Source: a virus. From it: a stretch of 26,634 bases of DNA. The DNA is taken from the IMG/VR virus record IMGVR_UViG_3300030333_004382, positions 1-26,634 of that record; one strand, 5' to 3'. Below, one piece after another: positions 20,845-26,634 of this stretch (its first letter is position 1; each line of letters begins with the position of its first letter). The notes below the pieces were generated by a model, which did not search any database, was not told the origin of the DNA, and was given only the letters and a program-made list of their open reading frames with translations. Position numbers and translations under genes: made by a program.

Positions 20845-21621
20845 TTATTTTTTTCTCTTTGCTAATTCTATTTTTAATGAAACCAGAGAACGTTTCACTA
20901 AATCATCTTGCTCATCTTCTTGTTTTATTTTATCTTTATATGTTGCTAATCCTCTTTGAGCAATGATTAAATCATTTGCATCTGGATATGCTGGATAAGT
21001 TACAGCAGAAACATCATATAATCTGTTTATTTTTTTGATAGTTCTAATATTATTACCATCATCATCTGTTGTCCAATCATCCTCTTCAACAGTAAATGCA
21101 AAAGAACTTTGAGTAATATCTCCTCTTTCCATTGATACAACTAAATCTTTTCCATAAGATGTATCTGGCACATCAAATTCATATCTCAATCCCTTTTCAT
21201 CAGCATTTAATCTTAATGTTCCAGATGTTGACCGACCTAAAATAAGATTTTGGTCATGATTGATTAAGGCTCTTACATCCGAGTTTTCTATTAATTCTGG
21301 AGTAAATGCTCCAGATTCAATGAACTCATAAAATCCTCCAAGATTTTCACTTCTTTTTCCATATACAGAAGCATGTCCAATAATTATTTTTTTACCATCT
21401 TCTGTTTCTTCTGTTCTTGTTTCTATATTAAAAATTCTTTTCTCCATAATATTATCATATTTTTTATTCCAAATGTTTCTATTTCCCTCTTCTAATTGCA
21501 CATTGCAAACAGCCAATCTTTGTTTCTCATCTTCAAAATCTTCAACCATAATTTCATCAGTCATACATCTTTCAATGAACTCAGCATCAGTTTCATATTG
21601 TTGAGGCTTAGGCAGTGGCAT
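20845..21621 (-). CDS. Prohead protease with N-terminal RCM/QR-AVC module
   Basis: This 258-residue protein has the HK97-family prohead protease domain from about residue 60 (MEKRIFNIETRT, IGHASVYGKRS, GGFYEFIESGAF) with catalytic H122 (INHDQN) and S172/S173 (ITQSSFAF). Residues 1-40 form an extra module (PLPKPQQYETDAEFIERCM, then QRLAVCN) found in many phage proteins; its role is unknown. The N-terminus overlaps the portal gene by 14 nt. A start at the internal Met 59 would give a bare protease, so both forms may exist. It cleaves the capsid delta domain during maturation. Confidence 0.9.
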   Translation of the reverse strand: MPLPKPQQYETDAEFIERCMTDEIMVEDFEDEKQRLAVCNVQLEEGNRNIWNKKYDNIMEKRIFNIETRTEETEDGKKIIIGHASVYGKRSENLGGFYEFIESGAFTPELIENSDVRALINHDQNLILGRSTSGTLRLNADEKGLRYEFDVPDTSYGKDLVVSMERGDITQSSFAFTVEEDDWTTDDDGNNIRTIKKINRLYDVSAVTYPAYPDANDLIIAQRGLATYKDKIKQEDEQDDLVKRSLVSLKIELAKRKK

Positions 21622-22798
21622 CTTCTTGTCCTATCTTTTCTATTGTAGTCATGTTAAGTGGCATAAAATGTTTATCCCCTCCATCAATACTATTCATATT
21701 TTCTTTTTGTCTTACTTCATTTATACTCATATATCCATTTGTAATTGCTGCTTTATATGCTTCTGTTCTTGATTTAACATCTCCTCTTAATAAAGCATTC
21801 ACATTAAATTCAGTATAAACTCTTCCCAATTCACTTTGTTTAAATAATTTAAGATTCATCTCATTTTCAATCCTTGTTAGATAAGGCATTAATGTATATG
21901 TTACAAATTCTTGAGATTGCATTTCAATATTATTGAAACTTGATTTTGTCAAATCTTTTAACATATGGGGAGGCACATTAAAAATCCTTGCAACTTCTTC
22001 AATTGAAAATTGTCTACTTGTTAAAAATTGTGCTTGGTCTGGAGGAATAGAAATTGGTTTAAATGTTAATCCCTCTTCTAATATTGCAGTTTGATTTGCT
22101 CCAGTTAATTTAGAATATGAATTATTAAATGAGTTTCTTAATCTATCAATTGCAGTTTCACTTAATGCTCTATCAGTTGATAATGTTCCAGAAAGCTTTG
22201 CTCCATTTTTAAAAAAAGTATTTCCATATTCTTCAATTGCTAATCCCCAAGAGATTGCATTTTTACATTGAGAAATTGGAGATAATCCATTTATTCCATC
22301 TGTTGTAATTCCAGTAAAATGTAAAATCTCATTTGAATTATAAGTATCTCCAGTTGATGAATCATCATAATATAATTGGTTGTCTTGTTTTAAAATTGTT
22401 ACATCATCATAATTTAATGGAAATAAATTTACTGGAGTTGCATTATTGTTTCTTGAAATAAAAACATAAGAGTTTCCATTAGTACATAAATCCATCATTA
22501 TCTTTTCCAAAAATGTTATTTTGTTTTGATATGGATTTGGCTTATACTTTAATAAACTGTATATTGGAGATTGAGTTAATTCTTCTGTGTTGCCATCTTT
22601 TTGTTTTTCATAAACAGATAATGGTAATGATGAAACACTTTCACTTAATAATCTGATTGCACTCCAAACAGCAGTAAAAGTTAATGCAGTATCATTACCA
22701 ACATTAACACCGCTACCGAAAGCTGTGCTAAATGATATACTCCTCTCTTGCTTTTTAGGAGGATTGAAGATGCTTTTAATTGAATCAAGTATGCTCAA
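21608..22798 (-). CDS. Portal protein (HK97 family)
   Basis: This 396-residue protein has the family pattern: TALTFTAVWSAIRLLSESVSSLPL near the N-terminus, NGNSYVFISRNN, then ILHFTGITTDGINGLSPI, the FNVPPHMLKDL segment and the C-terminal INEVRQKENMNSI. It forms the 12-mer ring through which DNA enters and to which the terminase and connector bind. I see no ATG that fits; translation appears to begin at TTG (22798), with an in-frame stop further upstream. It is the first gene after the terminator of the small cassette. Confidence 0.93.
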   Translation of the reverse strand: MSILDSIKSIFNPPKKQERSISFSTAFGSGVNVGNDTALTFTAVWSAIRLLSESVSSLPLSVYEKQKDGNTEELTQSPIYSLLKYKPNPYQNKITFLEKIMMDLCTNGNSYVFISRNNNATPVNLFPLNYDDVTILKQDNQLYYDDSSTGDTYNSNEILHFTGITTDGINGLSPISQCKNAISWGLAIEEYGNTFFKNGAKLSGTLSTDRALSETAIDRLRNSFNNSYSKLTGANQTAILEEGLTFKPISIPPDQAQFLTSRQFSIEEVARIFNVPPHMLKDLTKSSFNNIEMQSQEFVTYTLMPYLTRIENEMNLKLFKQSELGRVYTEFNVNALLRGDVKSRTEAYKAAITNGYMSINEVRQKENMNSIDGGDKHFMPLNMTTIEKIGQEDATA

Positions 22799-22872
22799 AA
22801 TCTTATAAGAATTTTCACAATAATACGTTTTAATTTTTTATTAGATGTGCAACTTGTTTGCATTTATAAAAT

Positions 22873-22901
22873 AAAAAAAACCCTTGCAGATTATACAAGG
22901 G
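22873..22901 (-). terminator. Terminator closing the two-gene cassette
   Basis: CCCTTG and CAAGGG form a 6-bp GC-rich stem with a 9-nt loop, followed by eight T residues (minus strand). It is 30 nt past the stop at 22931 and about 75 nt before the portal start, so late transcripts coming from the terminase genes must pass it. Confidence 0.8.
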
Positions 22902-22930
22902 CTTTTAAATTTCTGACATAATTTTTCTTT

Positions 22931-23173
22931 TTAGTTATTAATCTCTTTTATATCTTCTTTAGAAAATCTACCCACATAATCTCCTTTTTTTAAAGTTGTA
23001 ATTTCCCATCTTTTATACTGATAATTATAATCTACATACCAACCACATTTTAAAGTATAATATATACCATAATCACTTTCTTCTTTTTTTACAACTTCTC
23101 TGTCCATTGTATGCGAGGTAATTTCTTGATTGTTATACAAATCTTTAAAGTTAATTCTTAATTTTATTGCCAT
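22931..23173 (-). CDS. Small protein of the inserted cassette, unknown (80 aa)
   Basis: This 80-residue protein is predicted mostly beta with aromatic strands (GIYYTLKCGWYVDYNYQYKRWEI) and an acidic-basic end (KKGDYVGRFSKEDIKEINN). I recognise no family. It is the second gene of a promoter-to-terminator cassette between the terminase region and the portal, the position and layout of a moron. The leader is AAAAGCAAAAAACAATG. It could be a host-takeover or anti-defence protein, by context only. Confidence 0.6.
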   Translation of the reverse strand: MAIKLRINFKDLYNNQEITSHTMDREVVKKEESDYGIYYTLKCGWYVDYNYQYKRWEITTLKKGDYVGRFSKEDIKEINN

Positions 23174-23185
23174 TGTTTTTTGCTT

Positions 23186-23359
23186 TTAATTATTAAAATT
23201 ATTTGTGTATTGGTCTATAAATTTTCTCCAATCTTTTCTGTTTACTAAATTTACTTTATATACTTCTCCGATGTATTTTCTAACCATTGAGTTTGAATCT
23301 CCCATACTATGAATATGAAATAGTAGTTTTAGTAACTCTAATTTTGTTTCTTTTTTCAT
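23186..23359 (-). CDS. First small protein of the inserted cassette, unknown (57 aa)
   Basis: This 57-residue frame (MKKETKLELLKLLFHIHSMG and on, ending NNFNN) is predicted to be helical with an amphipathic first helix. It begins 25 nt after the -7 box of the duplicated promoter and has the leader AAAAACAAAAAACAATG, identical in form to the first early gene. No family recognised. The strong expression signals are the main evidence that it is real. Confidence 0.65.
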   Translation of the reverse strand: MKKETKLELLKLLFHIHSMGDSNSMVRKYIGEVYKVNLVNRKDWRKFIDQYTNNFNN

Positions 23360-23383
23360 TGTTTTTTGTTTTTAATTATACTG

Positions 23384-23414
23384 TAAATATAACACTTTTC
23401 AACAATTGTGCAAA
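23384..23414 (-). promoter_or_regulatory. Cassette promoter, duplicate of the early promoter
   Basis: On the minus strand TTTG (23414-23411), a 19-nt spacer and TATATTTA (23391-23384), one base off the TAnnTTTG consensus. The last base change may make it weaker than the early copy. The ATG of the 57-residue gene follows 25 nt after the -7 box. Confidence 0.8.
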
Positions 23415-23524
23415 GAAATAAGACAAAATAATTATACTTTTATTTTGTTGATTATCAATCAGTTACGTATGTTTAATAAAAATAGTTGATTTTAATGTAA
23501 TTTTTTTTGGCGGTTTTTTGGCGA
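23385..23524 (-). repeat. 140-bp regulatory module, copy B (cassette)
   Basis: This is the partner of 7118-7257. The promoter core (23385-23421), the dyad TGATTATCAATCA (23449-23461) and TTGGCGA (23518-23524) sit at the same distances as in copy A. The far 33 bp fall inside the 3' end of the small gene that ends at 23492, so the insertion of the module may have replaced that gene's original tail. Confidence 0.85.
23449..23461. promoter_or_regulatory. Operator-like dyad, copy B
   Basis: TGATT-ATC-AATCA, identical to 7182-7194 and placed at the same distance upstream of the -33 box. The sequence NTTAC follows in both copies. A shared DNA-binding protein, phage or host, is implied. Confidence 0.55.
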
Positions 23525-23713
23525 TTTTAGTCGTTTATCTCTGCTATTTCTATAACTATTATAACCAGCATATCTTCTTTTTTTAAAATGTTTTTTGTAC
23601 TCTTCTTCTAATTTTTCATATGCTTCTTGATATGTTTTGCTTTCTCTTGCTAAATGCCAGAATCGTTTATCAAAACCCTCTGGATTTAATAATGCTATTA
23701 TTTCTAATTCCAT
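23492..23713 (-). CDS. Small basic protein after terminase, unknown
   Basis: This 73-residue protein has a helical first part (FDKRFWHLARESKTYQEAYEKL) and a strongly basic tail (KKHFKKRRYAGYNSYRNSRD and on). It starts 1 nt after the large terminase stop. The tail ends within the regulatory module and is of low complexity there, so the C-terminus may be a by-product of module insertion. It may bind DNA during packaging. No family recognised. Confidence 0.6.
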   Translation of the reverse strand: MELEIIALLNPEGFDKRFWHLARESKTYQEAYEKLEEEYKKHFKKRRYAGYNSYRNSRDKRLKSPKNRQKKLH

Positions 23714-23714
23714 A

Positions 23715-25253
23715 TTATATTGTTATTATTCCTCTTTCGTTATATATACTTTCTGATTCATCTTCTGAGTAATATTCCCCAAGAGCCATTATTAATGCAA
23801 CAATTGGGTCTATTCTATCTGTTGATTTTGCTTTGTTTGGTTTGATGTTTCCTGCTGGGTCCTCTTGAATTGCTACATTTGATAAACACCAATTCAAGCA
23901 TGGGTTGTTATCGTGGATTATATTTTTCCCAATTATTTGAATCTCTAAATCTTTTGTTGGCATATTCATTGACACAAATCCTTGTCCAAATGGGTCAAGA
24001 GTTGCTCCATCATTTTGCAAATCAATTACTAATTGAGAAGCTCCCCACCTATCATAAGCAATAGATTGGATTCTATATTTTTTACTCAAGTCATTTATCT
24101 TTGCTCTAATGAAATTATAATCTTGAACATCTCCAGCTGTTCCAAATATATATCCATCTCTTAACCATTCCATATAATTAACACCATCTCTATCACTTCT
24201 TTTTTTTGCATTTTCTTCTGGGATAAATATGTATGGTCTTACAATAAATTTACCATCAATATTAAACAGCAAAACAAATGCACTTAAATCTCTGGAAGAA
24301 GCTAAATCCAATCCTCCCCAACATTCTTTTCCATCTAAAATTGAATAATCAAAATCTTGATAACATTCCATCCATTCATTATGTCCAATCCATTTGGTTT
24401 GAGATTCAGTCCAAATATTTAGCATCAATCTTTTAAATGTGTTTTGATATGATGGTAAATCAACTGCTCTTTGAGATTCTCTTTTCATATAATCTTTTCT
24501 CAATGATACTCCATAATTTGGATTGGCTTTCTTCCATACTTCTTCACTTGTAATATCATCTTCATTATCTGCTTCAAAAATTACTGGGTAAAATGATTCA
24601 TCTTTTATGCTGCCATCTTTAACTTTCTTTGCATAAGAATAAACCTCATAGCATATTGATTGCTTATCATATCCAGCAGTTGTAATTGCAATTGTTAATG
24701 GCTCTCTTCTTGCTCCAGTTGATGTTGTTAATGTATCCCATAAATCTCTGTTTGGTTGTGTATGTAGTTCATCAAAAATAATGCAGTTTGCATTGAATCC
24801 ATGTTTGGTTTTACTATCAGAAGAAATAGCTTGGAAGAAATTTCCTTTGCTTTGATTTGTAATTGAATTTCTAAACACTTTTCCTCTCTGCTCTAATTCT
24901 GGATTTTGTAATATCATACTCTTAGCAATTTCAAAAACTATTCCAGCTTGATTTCTATCTCCAGCAGCAGCATATATTTCAGCTCCTCTTTCATTATCTG
25001 CAAACAACATATAAATCCCAATGGCTGCACATAGTGTTGTCTTACCATTCTTTCTTGGTACTTCAATAAATACTGTTCTATATTTTCTGAATCCATTATC
25101 TTTATTTTTCCATCCAAATATATCTCCCACAATTTCTTTTTGCCAATCCTCCAGCAGAAAAGGTTTTCCAGTTAGTTCTCCTTTTGTATGTGTTATAAAA
25201 GTTTCAATAAAACTTATTGCTTTATGTGAGGCATCTTTATCAAAATAATACAT
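23715..25253 (-). CDS. terL: Terminase large subunit
   Basis: This 512-residue packaging motor has Walker A VPRKNGKT (residues 65-72), Walker B with catalytic glutamate IIFDELH (158-164) and a motif III-like TTSTGARREP (coupling). The RNase H-like nuclease domain has its first acidic residue in GGLDLASSRD (313-322), further acids around AYDRWG (D401) and DRIDPIVAL near the C-terminus. It belongs to the HK97/Terminase_1 family. It pumps DNA through the portal and cuts the concatemer, probably with the HNH protein. The order small terminase, methyltransferase, large terminase is slightly unusual. Confidence 0.96.
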   Translation of the reverse strand: MYYFDKDASHKAISFIETFITHTKGELTGKPFLLEDWQKEIVGDIFGWKNKDNGFRKYRTVFIEVPRKNGKTTLCAAIGIYMLFADNERGAEIYAAAGDRNQAGIVFEIAKSMILQNPELEQRGKVFRNSITNQSKGNFFQAISSDSKTKHGFNANCIIFDELHTQPNRDLWDTLTTSTGARREPLTIAITTAGYDKQSICYEVYSYAKKVKDGSIKDESFYPVIFEADNEDDITSEEVWKKANPNYGVSLRKDYMKRESQRAVDLPSYQNTFKRLMLNIWTESQTKWIGHNEWMECYQDFDYSILDGKECWGGLDLASSRDLSAFVLLFNIDGKFIVRPYIFIPEENAKKRSDRDGVNYMEWLRDGYIFGTAGDVQDYNFIRAKINDLSKKYRIQSIAYDRWGASQLVIDLQNDGATLDPFGQGFVSMNMPTKDLEIQIIGKNIIHDNNPCLNWCLSNVAIQEDPAGNIKPNKAKSTDRIDPIVALIMALGEYYSEDESESIYNERGIITI

Positions 25254-25901
25254 TTAAAATAATCTTTTTTGTTGTTTATGTTGTTCTATTCTTTTCATAG
25301 CTGCTTCATAATATTCCTTATCAATTTCACAAGCTGTTAAATCAAAACCCAAGTTATGACAAGCAATGGCAATACTTCCACTTCCTAAATGTGTATCGAG
25401 TATTTTGTCTCCCTCTTTTGCATAGTTCATAAGCAACCATTCGTATAATTTAACAGGCTTTTGAGTTGGATGTATTCTATCTTTACCACCTCTTGTTCCA
25501 TGATGGGTTGATACTGTAAATTTTCTTAACGCCTTTTTAAAACTATTCCAAGCTAATTCTCCATCCGAAAAAGTACTGCCTTCTCCATTTATTTTATCCC
25601 AAAATATCCAAGAATTTGTTGGTTTTAGAAAATCTGTAAAATAATTACCCCCCCAAATTATTTGGTTTTTACTCACTCTAAATAATTCATTAAAATATTT
25701 TTTGGCAGGTATTACATTATCCCATTCTTTTGTTTTGTGTTTTTGCTTATAAAAATAACTATTAGGTCTTGAGGGTTTAGTAATAGCTAAATATTTACTC
25801 ATATTTATACCATAAGGTGGGTCTACTATTGCTAAGTCAAAATGGTTATCTTCATATCTTGACATCAGTTCCATATTATCTTCATTGGTAATATTAATCA
25901 A
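25254..25901 (-). CDS. DNA methyltransferase (N6-adenine/N4-cytosine), late region
   Basis: This 215-residue enzyme has motif IV DPPYG (residues 27-31) near the N-terminus, the conserved HPTQKP at about 145-150 and motif I DTHLGSGS at about 169-176. It is a short beta-class orphan methyltransferase with little room for a target domain. It is inserted between small and large terminase genes, overlapping the former by 8 nt and abutting the latter. Methylating DNA just as it is packaged would protect it on the next infection, or could mark cos. Confidence 0.92.
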   Translation of the reverse strand: MINITNEDNMELMSRYEDNHFDLAIVDPPYGINMSKYLAITKPSRPNSYFYKQKHKTKEWDNVIPAKKYFNELFRVSKNQIIWGGNYFTDFLKPTNSWIFWDKINGEGSTFSDGELAWNSFKKALRKFTVSTHHGTRGGKDRIHPTQKPVKLYEWLLMNYAKEGDKILDTHLGSGSIAIACHNLGFDLTACEIDKEYYEAAMKRIEQHKQQKRLF

Positions 25902-26370
25902 AATAATTATTTATTTGTGTATTGTTATTTGTAATTGGTGCAGAGATAGAAGCTCTTGCTACTGGTGTTAATCCAAATTGTGTTGCAAGTTTCATTGCAT
26001 TATTTAATGCGTCATTTTTCATTTTAACATAAGGCTTGGCTTGGCTTCTAACTAAATCTCCATTAGTGTTTGTAAAATTATCTACTCTTCCATTTTTTCT
26101 TAATTCCATTTCACATTCAATATATAATGCTACTTCGTTACAGTACATCTCAATCAATCTCAAATCAACACCATGCAACATATTAAGATTGAATAATTGT
26201 TTTGTTACTTTTACCCATTCTTGCTTCCCTAACTTGCTCAACAAACTTGGAGCTTTAGGAATTGAAGAGCATAAATCAACCTCCATTTCATTCTCAATTA
26301 ATCTGCTTTTCTCTAAAGTTCCTTGCATTTCTTTTAAAGCAGTTGGTGTTTTTTTTCTTCCCTTTCCCAT
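25894..26370 (-). CDS. terS: Terminase small subunit (P27 type)
   Basis: This 158-residue protein starts MGKGRKKTPTALKEMQGTLEKSRL and has PKAPSLLSKLGKQEWVKVTKQL, HGVDLRLIEMYCNEVALYIE, and AKPYVKMKNDALNNAMKLATQFGLTPVARA. These are the hallmarks of the P27-family small terminase. It recognises the packaging site and loads DNA on the large subunit. It overlaps the zinc-ribbon stop by 1 nt, so the two should be co-translated. Confidence 0.92.
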   Translation of the reverse strand: MGKGRKKTPTALKEMQGTLEKSRLIENEMEVDLCSSIPKAPSLLSKLGKQEWVKVTKQLFNLNMLHGVDLRLIEMYCNEVALYIECEMELRKNGRVDNFTNTNGDLVRSQAKPYVKMKNDALNNAMKLATQFGLTPVARASISAPITNNNTQINNYFD

Positions 26371-26561
26371 TATGATTTATTTAAAGTTGGCTCTGTTCTT
26401 ATCAAGCTTGGGAATCCATTGAAATTTTTTTCCACCTCAACCATGTAATTTCCACATTCACATCTGGCTTCTTTCGTTCTGATTTTTCCATCAACAATTT
26501 CCAAAGTTGCTTTCATTAATTTTTTTTGTTTGTTACATTTTTTACATTGAAATATCATCAT
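26370..26561 (-). CDS. Small zinc-ribbon protein before terminase
   Basis: This 63-residue protein has C6-x2-C9 and C34-x-C36, a zinc-ribbon-like four-cysteine set (FQCKKCNKQ, then EARCECGNY). The fold is predicted beta with a flexible tail (SLIRTEPTLNKS). It is the first gene of the packaging operon, so a role at the packaging site or in late transcription is possible. No named family is assigned. Confidence 0.65.
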   Translation of the reverse strand: MMIFQCKKCNKQKKLMKATLEIVDGKIRTKEARCECGNYMVEVEKNFNGFPSLIRTEPTLNKS

Positions 26562-26634
26562 AATTATATTGGTTTTAGTTTGAACTTAAACTGATATACC
26601 TAAATATCCAATTTTGCGTGTAAGATATCGATAG
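26562..26634 (-). other. Non-coding right end, possible cos region
   Basis: These 73 bp hold no gene. They contain several GATAT/ATATC elements (26593-26597, 26604-26608, 26624-26629) and the 8-bp palindrome TATCGATA (26626-26633). With the 42 non-coding bases at the left end, they would make a 115-bp gap between HNH and zinc-ribbon genes in a circle, where cos lies in HK97-like phages. Inferred only. Confidence 0.3.

Noticed and set aside
1-26634. tRNA genes, integrase, att sites, insertion sequences
   Set aside because: I looked for cloverleaf-like segments, tyrosine or serine recombinase motifs and terminal inverted repeats and saw none; no claim is made.

Overview
This window looks like a small tailed bacteriophage (siphovirus type, HK97-fold capsid) of a low-GC member of the Bacteroidota, most likely a flavobacterium. 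The reasons are the very AT-rich sequence, promoters of the Bacteroidota form (TTTG, 19 bp, TAnnTTTG), A-rich leaders instead of Shine-Dalgarno sites before most start codons, and Bacteroidota-phage protein families. The host assignment is inference. Every gene I accept is on the minus strand, so the map reads from right to left. No integrase or repressor was recognised.

Layout in the direction of transcription. (1) Packaging and head, 26561 to 18951: zinc-ribbon protein, small terminase, DNA methyltransferase, large terminase, a small ORF, then a self-contained two-gene cassette with its own promoter and terminator, then portal, prohead protease, major capsid protein (followed by a terminator) and head-tail connector. 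(2) Neck and tail, 18960 to 10968: head-tail adaptor carrying a C-terminal concanavalin/LamG-like domain, HK97-gp10-like protein, DUF3168-like tail terminator, small basic protein, major tail protein, tail assembly chaperones joined by a programmed -1 frameshift, tape measure, and one giant tail-tip protein. (3) Membrane and lysis genes, 10968 to 8635, including a 3TM holin-like protein and an M15 peptidase. (4) A metallophosphoesterase ending at a strong terminator. (5) The early region, 7086 to 43, led by a promoter module: small ORFs, SSB-like protein, possible annealing protein, PD-(D/E)XK nuclease, stand-alone DnaA-domain-IV-like protein, winged-helix protein, replication initiator with internal iterons, a second DNA methyltransferase, NinB-like protein, and two zinc/HNH proteins.

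The HNH gene at the extreme left and the terminase genes at the extreme right match the ends of an HK97-type cos genome. The window may therefore be a complete 26.6-kb genome opened at or near its cohesive end.

The most notable items are: (a) a textbook -1 frameshift signal (A AAA AAG, 6-nt spacer, 12-bp stem with the zero-frame stop codon in the loop); (b) a 140-bp regulatory module present twice, without gaps and with invariant block spacing, driving the early operon and a moron-like cassette inside the late operon; (c) 15-bp iterons plus an AT-rich stretch inside the initiator gene, like the lambda O/ori arrangement; (d) a LamG-like lectin domain fused to a neck protein; (e) a compact recombination set of Cas4/AddB-type nuclease, possible annealing protein and SSB-tipped protein.
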